A DNA stretch of 64,000 bases, from contig NZ_JAMBOQ010000002.1 in assembly GCF_023715685.1 (NCBI RefSeq), positions 744,001-808,000 of the forward strand, written 5' to 3'. A program made the translations under genes and the position numbers. The stretch comes from Priestia aryabhattai. Lineage in GTDB: Bacteria; Bacillota; Bacilli; Bacillales; Bacillaceae_H. The notes under the pieces are model-generated. The model saw nothing but the letters and a program-made list of their open reading frames with translations. It did not search any database and was not told the origin of the DNA. This document shows positions 1 to 8,151 of this stretch, piece after piece (the first letter of the stretch is position 1; each line of letters opens with the position of its first letter).

Positions 1-41
1 CTTCTTGTTTGAAATTGGATATCGGTAAAGAAGGTGATGGG

Positions 42-1436
42 ATGACCGCGGTCGAAACAAAAAAAGGGCCAAAAGAAAAGCTGAATTTGTTTTTCTTAAC
101 GTGGCCGATCTTTTTAGAAGTGTTTCTTTTTATGTTAATGGGAATTGCTGATACCTTTATGCTAAGTGCGCTGTCAGATGATGCCGTATCAGGAGTCGGA
201 GCAGCCAATCAATACCTTCACATTGCGATTTTGGTGTTAGAGGTCATTGGTAACGGGGCGGCAATTGTTGTATCTCAGTATTTAGGATCAAAGCGTTATA
301 TGGAAGCGTCAAAGATTTCTGCTTTGGCCGTTACGTTAAATTTAGGAGTCGGGCTAGTCATTAGCGCGGGTTTTCTTTTGTTTTCAAGACATATGATGGA
401 AGCCATGAACCTGCAAGGCGACGTACTGATGTATGCACAGAGCTATTTATCTATCGTCGGAGGAGCTATTTTTCTTCAAGCGATTATTAATTCTCTTGCA
501 GCGATTATTCGCGTGCACGGCTTTACCAAGCAGGCGATGTTTGTATCACTTGGAATGAACATTTTTCATATTGCAGGAAACTACGCTTTAATCTTCGGGA
601 AGTTCGGCTTTCCAGAAATGGGCGTGCAAGGAGCAGCTATTTCATCTGCGTTCAGCCGATTTGTTGCGCTGATTGTATTTTTCTGGCTGCTGTATCAAGT
701 AATGGAATACAGAGTGAAATTTCAGTACTACATTACGCTTTCAAAAGAATATATCGGTAAAATTTTAAAAATCGGTATTCCGTCAGCTTTTGAACAAGTG
801 ATGTATCAAGGCTGTCAAATTGTCTTTTTATACTATGCAACGTACCTAGGAGCAGAATCACTGGCTGCTAGACAGTACGCAATGAATATTTCTATGTTCA
901 TTTACTTATTTGCAATTGCGATTGGGATGGGAACAGCGATTATTGTCGGCCGCTTAGTAGGCGGAAATGAAAAAGATGAAGCGTACGAGCGCGTATGGAA
1001 AAGCGTCAAATGGGCTAGTGGCGTAACGATGATGATGGTTATTCTTGTGATGACATTTAGAACACAGCTTATCAGCGTGTTCACAGACAATCCACATATC
1101 ATTGAGCTTGGCGCAACGGTTCTGCTGTTGAGCATCGTGCTTGAAACGGGAAGAACGATGAACATTGTGCTGATTAACTCGCTGCGGGCAGCGGGGGATG
1201 CCAAATATCCGGTGTTAATTGGTGCAATGTCGATGGTCATGATGAGCTTGCCGCTTGGTTATTTCTTTGTTTTTCATTTAGACATGGGGCTTGCCGGCAT
1301 TTGGCTTGCAATTGCAGCCGATGAATGGACGCGCGCGGTTATTATGTTTTTCCGCTGGAGAAGCCGAGCGTGGGAAAACTACGGGCTTGTGCAGCATGAA
1401 CCAGCAGCTGAAGAACCAACGCCGGTTCAAGTATAA
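42..1436 (+). CDS. MATE family multidrug/Na+ antiporter
   Basis: Integral membrane efflux pump of the MATE family (MatE domain twice, about 464 residues, the usual length), expected to export cationic drugs or metabolites against Na+ or H+. The translation is a series of about 12 hydrophobic segments; the N-terminal half starts with WPIFLEVFLFMLMGIADTFM, and the second half repeats the pattern from FEQVMYQGCQIVFLYYATYL. I chose the ATG at 42 because AAGGTGATGG lies just in front; an upstream in-frame TTG at 9 would add 11 residues that look non-coding. A strong hairpin terminator follows directly, so this gene ends its transcript. The substrate cannot be told from sequence. Confidence 0.88.
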   Translation: MTAVETKKGPKEKLNLFFLTWPIFLEVFLFMLMGIADTFMLSALSDDAVSGVGAANQYLHIAILVLEVIGNGAAIVVSQYLGSKRYMEASKISALAVTLNLGVGLVISAGFLLFSRHMMEAMNLQGDVLMYAQSYLSIVGGAIFLQAIINSLAAIIRVHGFTKQAMFVSLGMNIFHIAGNYALIFGKFGFPEMGVQGAAISSAFSRFVALIVFFWLLYQVMEYRVKFQYYITLSKEYIGKILKIGIPSAFEQVMYQGCQIVFLYYATYLGAESLAARQYAMNISMFIYLFAIAIGMGTAIIVGRLVGGNEKDEAYERVWKSVKWASGVTMMMVILVMTFRTQLISVFTDNPHIIELGATVLLLSIVLETGRTMNIVLINSLRAAGDAKYPVLIGAMSMVMMSLPLGYFFVFHLDMGLAGIWLAIAADEWTRAVIMFFRWRSRAWENYGLVQHEPAAEEPTPVQV

Positions 1437-1443
1437 AACAAAA

Positions 1444-1470
1444 CCTCTGCAGGATGTGCAGAGGTTTTTT
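1444..1470 (+). terminator. Intrinsic terminator after MATE gene
   Basis: Perfect 8-bp stem CCTCTGCA/TGCAGAGG with a 5-base loop followed by six T. Confidence 0.85.
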
Positions 1471-1773
1471 GCTGTGTAAAAAAGCGAAGTGTAGATTGGT
1501 CTTTTTACGCGAAAAGCTTTAATTTATGGCAGAAAACGGGTATGGGTACAAAGGAATGGTTTTATTCTACTCATTCTCTCTTTTGGATAACGGAATATGG
1601 GTGGATAACGTATTTAGACATGAGTCTTTTTTCTCTTATTTTTCATTTTTATCCTAATTCATGAAACTAGAATCATAAAAAAGAGAGTTTTTTCCTATTT
1701 AGCTATAATGAGACAAATTTTATACTTATAATTATTGGATTAAACTCGAAATGTGCGGAACAGGAGGGACGAT
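1471..1773. other. AT-rich leader before the LXG locus
   Basis: No gene seen. It holds two direct copies of GGATAACG 18 bp apart (1585 and 1603) and an AT-rich stretch with a TATAAT-like element near 1702, so the promoter of the LXG operon is probably here. I could not identify a paired -35 box. In B. subtilis the ywqH operon is under DegU control, which might also hold here, but no clear DegU site was recognised. Confidence 0.35.
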
Positions 1774-2205
1774 ATGGGTTTAGGAAGCGTATTAGACGGA
1801 TTGCTGAGCGAAGTATCTGGAAAAGTTTCAGATGTAGAAGGGAAAATTTCTAAGCTAAAAACGGCCAAAAGTAAAATTGAAGCTGAACAGAATGCTTCAT
1901 TAACTGAAATCGAACAAATCAAAAAGCCTGAGCTAGGAGAAAAGTGGACGGGTACGTTATCGGATGATTTTGAAGAAAAACGTACGGCAGCCTACGACAA
2001 TATAAAAGGCATTTTAGATGGTGATTACGATGGATATATTCGTCAAATCGATATAAAGATTGGAATGCTAGAAGCTGAAAAAGGATTTTTAAGCGGCTTT
2101 AACGCCGCTATTGGAGAAGCTGATTCCCTATTAGCTAAAGGTGAAGAAGCCTACGACGCAGTAGAAAGCAAGATTAGTGAAATTAGAAGGGGGCTGTTCT
2201 CATGA
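1774..2205 (+). CDS. YwqH-like LXG-associated helical protein (DUF5082)
   Basis: Small, charged, almost entirely alpha-helical protein of 143 residues, similar in size, composition and position to B. subtilis YwqH (DUF5082 family). Such proteins precede LXG toxins and are thought to act as WXG100-like partners that pair with the helical LXG domain for export by the type VII (Yuk/Ess) secretion system. ATG at 1774 is chosen because AGGAGGG lies six bases upstream. Its last codons overlap the next start (ATGA), showing translational coupling with the YwqI-like gene. No enzymatic motif is visible. Confidence 0.8.
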   Translation: MGLGSVLDGLLSEVSGKVSDVEGKISKLKTAKSKIEAEQNASLTEIEQIKKPELGEKWTGTLSDDFEEKRTAAYDNIKGILDGDYDGYIRQIDIKIGMLEAEKGFLSGFNAAIGEADSLLAKGEEAYDAVESKISEIRRGLFS

Positions 2206-2459
2206 CGATTAAGCTTGATCACGCTGACGTTATCAAAAAGCTTGAAGCAGTCAGCACAGCGATTGGAAATTTATCCATCAGCAAAATGCCTGACCTCGGA
2301 AAAAACAGTCTTGATACCACAAGTAAATGGGAAGCGCGTGAAGAAGAAATTCAAACGCTTGTTTCTACTTATATAAAAGCGCTAAACAAAAACGTAAAAG
2401 ATACAAAATCAAATGTGGATTTGTTAAAAGAACAAGACGAATCCATTATCCATTCGTAG
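2202..2459 (+). CDS. YwqI-like LXG-associated protein (DUF5344)
   Basis: 85-residue helical protein, resembling YwqI/DUF5344: hydrophilic, with heptad-like spacing (KLEAVSTAIGNLSIS, then DLLKEQDESII). Its size is close to that of WXG100 proteins and it lies between the YwqH-like gene and the LXG toxin, so it is best read as a second targeting or chaperone partner for the toxin's N-terminal domain. It starts inside the stop codon of the previous gene (ATGA at 2202) with AAGGGGG upstream, and the toxin follows after a short gap. Function is inferred from family and context. Confidence 0.75.
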   Translation: MTIKLDHADVIKKLEAVSTAIGNLSISKMPDLGKNSLDTTSKWEAREEEIQTLVSTYIKALNKNVKDTKSNVDLLKEQDESIIHS

Positions 2460-2477
2460 CAGTAAAGGGGGATGACT

Positions 2478-4412
2478 GTGGGAAAGGTATACGATGCAAA
2501 AGCGCTGTTTGACGTAGCAAAAGACAGGGAAAATGCCTACGATGAGTTACTCAGCCAGCTGGGCGAACTGAAAAAAGCGCTGCAGGGCGTAGCGGACTTA
2601 GACGGCAGCCTAGAAGGAAAAGGCGCTGACAATATAAAATCTTTTTACAAGCAGCACGCCGATACGGCCGGACAGTGGGAAAACTTAATTAAAATGCAAA
2701 AAAGCTATTTTTCAGCACTTCACGTCAAAGCTGAAAAAGCAAAGCTAGCCGGAAGCACGGTTGTGAATGAATCGTTTTTAGAAACAGAGTTAAAAAATGC
2801 CAACAGCAACGCTAAAGAAATGGTTGCTCAGCAGCACGAAGATCTGCAGAGTATTTTAAACGGCATCGACGATATTGTCTCTATTTCAGCGTTTTCAACG
2901 AGTGAGTTTAACGATAAAATAGAAGAAGCAGAGAAAAAACGCACCGATACAATTGAAGCGGTGAATCAGCTTGATGCTGAATGGTCAAAAGAATACAGCG
3001 AAATGGACGATTTCTATACGGTAGTGAATACGCTAGTAAGCGGCTTAGAGCTTGCTACGAGTCAAGGAGGAAGCGCCTATCAGCTTGCCTTTAACGAAAA
3101 AGCGTATCACGACAGCGAGCTGTATAAAGTTCAAACAAAGCTAAACGACTATGCGACTTCGTATGTTGACTACAATAAGCAGCAAGAAGAAGTATACGAA
3201 CTGGAAAAGAAGCAAGAAGAAGAAGCAAATAAGCCGTGGTATGAAAAAACGTGGGATGCGGTTTCTACCTTTACAGGAGAGGTCAGCGGATATTATGATT
3301 ATAAACGAGCAGCAGAAGGCGTGGACCCTGTTACGGGTGAAAAGCTTTCCACCTCACAGCGCGTTGCAGCAGGAGCCATGGCAGCAGCCGGATTCATTCC
3401 GGTCGTCGGCTGGGTAGGAAGAGCCGCAAAAGGCGGAAAAGCAATCTACAAAACGGCTAAAGGCCTAAGCGCAGCGGATCATGCCCTAGACGCCTACAAA
3501 TCCGCCAAATCCTTCAAAGTCCTGCAGCAAACCGAAAAAGGCCTCTACGGTCTTGTGGCTGCAAACGGCCTAGGAGAATACATGACCGGACGCGACATGT
3601 TCGGGAACAAGATTAGTGAAGAGCAGCGTAAAGCAAGTCTTCTGCAAGCGTTAGGGATTGCTGGGGCAGGGGCATTGTCTACGAAGGTAGCGGGGAAAAC
3701 AGTGAAAGCAGGGGCTAATGCCGTGGCAAATGGAGCGAAGAAACTTAGTGATATGCGGAATGTACTTAGCAAACAAGCGGCTCAGCGCATTATGCCGCCG
3801 CTGCAAAGCGCTCAGAAAGCTTATCGTTCTTCTTCGAATTATGTCAAAAAGAAAATTAGTCAAGCCGGAGATATTAAGCTGGCTCCTAAGAAGGTCCGAG
3901 TAGTAGAAGAACCGCTGACTGGAACGCGTATGCCAGTGGTAGATGAGTGGATTACTGGAAAAGATGTTGGGCGGATGTTTTCGGTACGAAGTGGAAACAG
4001 TGGAGCGAGTAATGGAATATCTAAAAAAGATTATAAAGCATTAAGAAAGAAGACACCCAATAACCAAATAAGAAAAAAGGTAAATCCAGAAGGTCCTAAA
4101 ATTGACCCTGTTTATGGGTATGAAGTTCAAAAACTGGAAGCTGATCATATTGTTTCCATGAAAGAAATAACGCAGTTTGAAGGGTTTAACCAACTAACTA
4201 AGGAAGCGCAGATAGAAGTTTTAAATTTAGAAGAAAACTTTGTTGGGCTTGGTAAATCTACTAATGCTTCTAAAGGAGCTCATAATTGGAGTGAATGGAG
4301 GGGACATTCTAAGTTAGGAGATGTGCCAGAAGAAGTAAGACAACAAATGTTAAAGTTAGAAGCTCAAGCGAGAGAGGCTTTAAAAAAAGCTATAGAAGAG
4401 AGGTTAGAATAA
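2478..4412 (+). CDS. LXG-domain polymorphic toxin with HNH-like nuclease C-terminus
   Basis: Secreted antibacterial effector, 644 residues, of the type VII-exported LXG family. The N-terminal ~200 residues are a long helical LXG domain (LEGKGADNIKSFY carries the L-x-G signature). A coiled-coil, Glu/Lys-rich region follows, then a Gly/Ala-rich pre-toxin hydrophobic stretch near residues 297-330 (AAGFIPVVGWVGRAAKGGKA) and a C-terminal toxin module. The last ~100 residues carry EADHIV and, 40 residues later, NASKG-H, spaced as in HNH/endonuclease VII-like toxins, so DNase or RNase activity is inferred. GTG at 2478 is preferred over ATG at 2472 because the GGGGG Shine-Dalgarno abuts the ATG. B. 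subtilis YwqJ in the same operon slot has a deaminase tip instead, so the C-terminus has been swapped. Confidence 0.82.
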   Translation: MGKVYDAKALFDVAKDRENAYDELLSQLGELKKALQGVADLDGSLEGKGADNIKSFYKQHADTAGQWENLIKMQKSYFSALHVKAEKAKLAGSTVVNESFLETELKNANSNAKEMVAQQHEDLQSILNGIDDIVSISAFSTSEFNDKIEEAEKKRTDTIEAVNQLDAEWSKEYSEMDDFYTVVNTLVSGLELATSQGGSAYQLAFNEKAYHDSELYKVQTKLNDYATSYVDYNKQQEEVYELEKKQEEEANKPWYEKTWDAVSTFTGEVSGYYDYKRAAEGVDPVTGEKLSTSQRVAAGAMAAAGFIPVVGWVGRAAKGGKAIYKTAKGLSAADHALDAYKSAKSFKVLQQTEKGLYGLVAANGLGEYMTGRDMFGNKISEEQRKASLLQALGIAGAGALSTKVAGKTVKAGANAVANGAKKLSDMRNVLSKQAAQRIMPPLQSAQKAYRSSSNYVKKKISQAGDIKLAPKKVRVVEEPLTGTRMPVVDEWITGKDVGRMFSVRSGNSGASNGISKKDYKALRKKTPNNQIRKKVNPEGPKIDPVYGYEVQKLEADHIVSMKEITQFEGFNQLTKEAQIEVLNLEENFVGLGKSTNASKGAHNWSEWRGHSKLGDVPEEVRQQMLKLEAQAREALKKAIEERLE

Positions 4413-5015
4413 TTGAAAAAATTCATTAAAAATATAAGTGGTAAAGTATTTGTAATTCAAGCTGAAAATGAATTGGAAATGCAGGTTGAGAACCTTTTTA
4501 GTATCTTTGAAACTATAGAAACCGAAAAATGGGTTGAAGGTTTTTCTATACAAATAGGGTGGTCAAGGTTTATTGTTTCTATAAAAGGTGAAGAGTATCA
4601 TATTCTTTCACCAGATTATTCAAAGAATCCATTTGAGGACGATACAGAAGATCTAACGCTTGCTCTATGGATACAGTTGGAGCAAGTTCACTTTTTACGG
4701 AAGCTAAATATTAATAATGGTGAAACAGTCAGGTTTAGTGATAAGGTGGTTGTGGCCAAAAATGTATTAGAAGTAGATAGTATTTACTTACAAAGAAGCA
4801 GTGAGTGTGAACAAGGAGATTCAGGTTGGTATATAGGAGCTGTAAACGAAGAAGATGATACAGAAGAACTAGAAGCTTTTTATGCATACCAATTATTAAA
4901 GATTCGCCCCTCTCTTATTCAAGTTTTGGCTTTACCTTATGAATATATGGCAGTTTTTGAAAAGGACGAAGTACAGGCAGTATTAAATGAAAATGATGAA
5001 GATGTTTTTAATTGA
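4413..5015 (+). CDS. Immunity protein for the LXG toxin (DUF2185/Imm33-like)
   Basis: 200-residue acidic cytosolic protein starting with TTG directly after the toxin's stop codon (no gap), with AGAGG inside the toxin's last codons as ribosome binding site, so the two are translationally coupled. The C-terminal ~90 residues match the DUF2185/Imm33 pattern: VVVAKNVLE, then GDSGWYIGAVNEEDDTE, then RPSLIQVLALPYEYMAVFE. The N-terminal ~100 residues are of unknown type. Role inferred from position and family: binds and neutralises the nuclease tip of the preceding toxin in the producing cell. A terminator closes the operon. Confidence 0.72.
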   Translation: MKKFIKNISGKVFVIQAENELEMQVENLFSIFETIETEKWVEGFSIQIGWSRFIVSIKGEEYHILSPDYSKNPFEDDTEDLTLALWIQLEQVHFLRKLNINNGETVRFSDKVVVAKNVLEVDSIYLQRSSECEQGDSGWYIGAVNEEDDTEELEAFYAYQLLKIRPSLIQVLALPYEYMAVFEKDEVQAVLNENDEDVFN

Positions 5016-5026
5016 ATAAATTTTAT

Positions 5027-5065
5027 AAAAATTCGCAGACGAATAAATTTACTGCGAATTTTTTG
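5027..5065 (+). terminator. Terminator of LXG toxin operon
   Basis: Inverted repeat AAAATTCGCAG / CTGCGAATTTT with a 14-base loop, followed by T residues. Confidence 0.7.
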
Positions 5066-5089
5066 TTTGCTAATAATAAAATATTTATT

Positions 5090-5263
5090 TTTACAAGGAT
5101 TAGAGCTAGAAAGAGCCGAGAGACCAAGCTGGAGATTGAACCCAAGAGAATTAGTCCGTTAGGTAGAACTCAATTAAAGTTGGTTAAGAGTACAGTTTCA
5201 TGTAAGATAAGTCATAAATTTAAAGGTGTCGATGGAAAATATAAAAGAGAGGTAAAAGAATGA
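5090..5263 (+). pseudogene. Possible relic of a toxin C-terminus
   Basis: An open stretch without its own credible start (the only upstream start lies inside the preceding terminator) ends in a basic tail reading SHKFKGVDGKYKREVKE and a TGA. The basic composition and place between an immunity gene and a further orphan immunity gene fit the tail of a displaced toxin module. It could equally be chance. The following 200 bases to 5464 show nothing recognisable. Confidence 0.25.
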
Positions 5264-5464
5264 TTAACTAATGAGATTAATTTGGTAATGAAAAATTTGC
5301 AAGGGTAAGTGTGAGTACCGATTGCATTTTCTCTGCAAATGGTGCTTTTATTAAACGCATTTGCGCATTTCATCATTTATTTTATAAGAGTTATGACTTA
5401 TAAAATAGAACAGCGCCAAAACAGCTTATTCCAATCGCTAGTCATTGTAGGCTCACTATCATAA

Positions 5465-5546
5465 CGCTACGCAACCAAGATGGGTCATTCCATGGTGACA
5501 AAAGGAACGGAAAGATTTTTTAGGTAAGGTTAACTGGAATTCTTGA
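5465..5546 (+). pseudogene. Relic of a toxin C-terminal tail in front of YezG-like gene
   Basis: Reading from 5465 gives RYATKMGHSMVTKGTERFF. At a run of six T (5516-5521) the frame is lost; in the next frame it continues GKVNWNS and stops at 5544-5546. The string has the look of the last helix-strand of an LXG toxin and lies 30 bases in front of an immunity gene, exactly where the 3' end of a toxin gene would be. No LXG domain or start remains. Proposed as a decayed toxin tip; short length limits confidence. Confidence 0.35.
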
Positions 5547-5575
5547 GAGTTTATCCAAGGAGTGAAAAAAGCAAT

Positions 5576-6031
5576 ATGAAAGAATTTGAAGATAAGTTTA
5601 GTAAATTACAAGCCGATATGATATCTATATGTATGGAGTACGTTGAAGATAGAGCAGATAAAGTGTATGTTTATGCTTCACGTGAAGAAGGAATTATTTC
5701 AGGCAGTTTCTTTTATTGTATCAATAATAAGTATGTAGAATGTCATAAAGTGAATGATGCATTGGAGAATGAAGACGAAAGATATGATGTGTCTCAAAAA
5801 AGAATGCTTATGGTGTTGCGTATAATATGTGAAGATATCGAAAAAATTGAAGACTTATGTAAAGAATATGAAAGAGATATGCCAACGGAGATGAAGTTAA
5901 TCTATGATGTTAAGAGTGGCAATTTTAAAGCGGAATACAAGTATGATTTCGTATATACGCATGATGATATTAAAACAGCCGATCATATTGCTGATGAGTG
6001 GTTTGAAGAAGTGAAAAATAATAAGCTTTAA
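5576..6031 (+). CDS. YezG-family (DUF600) immunity protein
   Basis: 151-residue acidic cytosolic protein: a helix, then VYVYASREEG and SFFYCINNKYVECHKV, then a long helix and MKLIYDVKSGNFKAEYKYD near the C-terminus. This order (helix, YxYA strand, FFYxxxxKY, MxLxYD...FxxxYxY) is that of the YezG/DUF600 antitoxin family, which neutralises LXG toxins such as YeeF. ATG at 5576 follows AAGGAG by 12 bases. It now stands alone, without a cognate toxin, as an orphan immunity gene that could protect against toxins of related strains. Confidence 0.65.
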   Translation: MKEFEDKFSKLQADMISICMEYVEDRADKVYVYASREEGIISGSFFYCINNKYVECHKVNDALENEDERYDVSQKRMLMVLRIICEDIEKIEDLCKEYERDMPTEMKLIYDVKSGNFKAEYKYDFVYTHDDIKTADHIADEWFEEVKNNKL

Positions 6032-6179
6032 TTCAGTACTAATATTGGTATGTAAGTTTAATAGAATTCAGTTTGGTTTGAACTAATAAATCATCATATT
6101 TACCTTACACTTCCTAGTTTATTTATGCTTTGCGAGCAGACATGTAATGTTCTTATTGCTAAAATCAAATATACACTAA

Positions 6180-6332
6180 CGGATAAAAAGATTAATTGGA
6201 GATAAAGTATTTGTGAAAATTAAGCCAATTTTCGTAAAGGCTTCATTAAACCCAGATTCATTTAAAGTAGTTTATGCAACTGAAGGTGAAAAGACATTCA
6301 AGAAAATCATTGAAAATAGAGCGGGTGGGTAA
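6180..6332 (+). pseudogene. Relic of a toxin C-terminus before the broken yezG-like gene
   Basis: From a stop at 6177 the frame is open to TAA at 6330-6332 and reads ...KPIFVKASLNPDSFKVVYAT, EGEKTFKKIIENRAGG. This looks like the genuine 3' end of a toxin gene (a compact alpha/beta tail) and stops 2 bases before the start codon of the following YezG-type gene, the tight spacing usual for toxin-immunity pairs. All upstream toxin sequence is missing. The match to a YeeF-like nuclease tail is from memory and needs a search. Confidence 0.55.
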
Positions 6333-6334
6333 CT

Positions 6335-6822
6335 ATGAAAAAGGAAATAAACACATTATGTAGAGAAATAGCTGAAACAGTTAATGAAATGATATCAGAA
6401 GAATGGGAAAAGTTTTATTTTTATGCTCAGCTATCAGAAGCTGGGGGAGGAACTTATTTTTTTATAATACACCTCAGAATACACAAAGCTTTAAGTATAG
6501 TTTGAAAATCCCGTTTGAGTATAATGTTGATAAACAAGAATTTAAGAGATGTAAAAGAAAGCTGTTTGAATTGAGCAATCAATTAAGAAATATTTTTGAA
6601 AATAATCATCATGAGCTTTGGTATTCATTTACAATGTCTCTAGAAAGTAGCAGGAAATTTGAATTGCATTATGATTATACAAATTGGTTTGATACAGAGT
6701 ATAGTTTTAGTGACCAAATGATGATTTGGAAACATAAATATCTAGATGAAGTACCAAGTGAAGAAAATGACAAAGCATTAATTGAGAAGTATTATAGTGA
6801 ATTTTCAAATGATCCTATTTAA
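6335..6822 (+). pseudogene. YezG-family immunity gene, frameshifted in a T run
   Basis: ATG at 6335 opens MKKEINTLCREIAETVNEM and runs through SEAGGGTYFF. After the 7-T run at 6457-6463 the frame would go wrong, but the -1-shifted frame continues perfectly as YNTPQNTQSFKYSLKIPFEY and on to the stop at 6820-6822 (YSFTMSLESS, FELHYDYTNWFDTEYSF). Adding one T restores a full-length YezG/DUF600 protein of about 162 residues. The loss may be a real slippage mutation, phase variation, or a sequencing error in a homopolymer. As it stands the protein would be truncated at about 57 residues. Confidence 0.72.
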
Positions 6823-6914
6823 GTAGAAGAAGGTTACTGACGTCAAGAGAATTTGATATGGATAATATCGTTGACGTTCTTGAAGAGTTAGGTAGCTTAG
6901 CGATTAGAAGATAA
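6822..6914 (+). pseudogene. Relic of a toxin C-terminus before the ankyrin gene
   Basis: The frame ending with TAA at 6912 reads RRRLLTSREFDMDNIVDVLE then ELGSLAIRR, a well-formed amphipathic ending with codon use like the genes nearby. It has no start and no upstream domain, and stops 13 bases before the ankyrin-repeat gene. Best read as the surviving 3' end of a deleted toxin whose immunity gene has been kept. Confidence 0.45.
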
Positions 6915-6927
6915 TGAAGGAGATTGT

Positions 6928-7440
6928 ATGGTGGATCAAAAAAATATTAATAAATCGATAAGAAAAGCCATTAAAGATGGCGATATCAATATAGTGAAAA
7001 AACTAATAGGTGATAATTTAGAGGCTTTAAATACCATGACTGTATTTGGTACTTGGTTACATGTAGCGGTTAAAAAGGGGAACCTTCAAATCGTTCAGTA
7101 TTTAGTTGAAAAAGGAATTGACGTTAATGCTAAAGGTGGGACATTTGATGCTTCTGCGTTAAATTTAGCAGCAGGATCCGGTAATTTAGAAATAGTAAAG
7201 TATTTAATCCAATCTGGAGCAAAGCTAGATGTAAGCTTGGCAAAAAGAAATCCATTATTTGCAGCGATTTACGGTGGCCATAAAGAAGTAGTTGAACATC
7301 TAGTTGATCAAGGTATAGATATTTCCGTTCAATATACCGGGGAGAATATTAAGGATATGGATGCGTACCAATATGCTAGGGAATTTGGACAAATAGAAAT
7401 TGCTGAATATTTAAAGTGGAAGTTGAATGGAAAAGTATAA
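6928..7440 (+). CDS. Ankyrin-repeat protein, probable orphan immunity protein
   Basis: 170-residue soluble protein made of about four ankyrin repeats: WLHVAVKKGNLQIVQYLVEK, ALNLAAGSGNLEIVKYLIQ, PLFAAIYGGHKEVVEHLVDQ and a last degenerate YAREFGQIEIAEYLK. No signal peptide. Ankyrin repeats bind proteins; ankyrin proteins are known immunity partners in Bacillus polymorphic-toxin loci, and the location between other immunity genes supports that role here. ATG at 6928 has GAAGGAG upstream. The cognate toxin is reduced to the short tail in front of it. Confidence 0.7.
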   Translation: MVDQKNINKSIRKAIKDGDINIVKKLIGDNLEALNTMTVFGTWLHVAVKKGNLQIVQYLVEKGIDVNAKGGTFDASALNLAAGSGNLEIVKYLIQSGAKLDVSLAKRNPLFAAIYGGHKEVVEHLVDQGIDISVQYTGENIKDMDAYQYAREFGQIEIAEYLKWKLNGKV

Positions 7441-7466
7441 AAGAGAGTATTTAAAGAATTATATTT

Positions 7467-7538
7467 ATGCAAGTGAAATTACATAAACATGTTATTGATA
7501 GATATCCAAGAAATTTCTTTAAGCTACAGAATGAGTAA
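7467..7538 (+). pseudogene. Possible toxin-tail relic before last immunity gene
   Basis: A short frame closing with TAA at 7536 reads VKLHKHVIDRYPRNFFKLQNE, rich in basic and aromatic residues like toxin tips. It lies 65 bases before the next gene. Very short, so it could be chance; it is listed because every orphan immunity gene here is preceded by such a tail. Confidence 0.25.
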
Positions 7539-7603
7539 GTTTATTATCCAATTAATCTCATACAAGAGGTCACAAAGCTAATAAAAGCAAGGAGGTCAAT
7601 CCC

Positions 7604-8098
7604 ATGCTAGAACCTATATACGCTGAAAACGTGATTGTCGGAGTTATACATAAAAAGCAGTTTCAATGGTATGTGACAGATCGAGAGCTATGGTATTTAG
7701 ATTATGTAAAGTTTGCGCAAGCTTTTGAAAGTGAAGGTGATTTAGCGGTTGATGAATACATTGAACCTGAACGGGAAGGAATTGAGATTCTTAGTAGTGA
7801 AAATGCTGAACGTTTTTTAAAACGTATAGAGTCTCAAAAAGCAGATGCGTCAACTCTTTTAAATCTGTTTGAAGATAAAATAGAAAGCGGAGATGAAGAA
7901 GGTGCATTAGATTTTAGCCCTTCATTTTTGGTGGATTTTGATCAAAAGACGTTCTATTCCATGTTTCCTGAGCCGGCTTCATTTGAGGAATATGTTCCAA
8001 GTGGCTGGAAAGGAACGTACGAAGACTTTACACCTTTGATTCCAAAAACAGAAAAGTATTGGGTGAATAAGGACGGAGAAAGTTTATTTGAGCTGTGA
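7604..8098 (+). CDS. Unknown acidic protein, probable immunity protein
   Basis: 164 residues, acidic, no signal peptide or membrane segment. I do not recognise the family. N-terminal half reads VIVGVIHKKQFQWYVTDREL; the C-terminal half has FSPSFLVDFDQKTFYSMFPE and SFEEYVPSGWKGTYEDFTPL, aromatic- and acid-rich, a composition typical of immunity proteins that mask a basic toxin. ATG at 7604 follows a strong AAGGAGG. Its place at the end of the orphan immunity row suggests the same role; nothing else supports a function. Confidence 0.6.
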   Translation: MLEPIYAENVIVGVIHKKQFQWYVTDRELWYLDYVKFAQAFESEGDLAVDEYIEPEREGIEILSSENAERFLKRIESQKADASTLLNLFEDKIESGDEEGALDFSPSFLVDFDQKTFYSMFPEPASFEEYVPSGWKGTYEDFTPLIPKTEKYWVNKDGESLFEL

Positions 8099-8151
8099 AG
8101 GTAGAAAGAAGCGTTGGGGAGGGAAGTTCGAGTAGTCAAGACCGACATGAG

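Noticed and set aside
5012-5263. 83-codon frame as a complete gene
   Set aside because: Its TTG start lies inside the stop of the immunity gene and its first third is the terminator hairpin; only the last part is kept as a possible relic.
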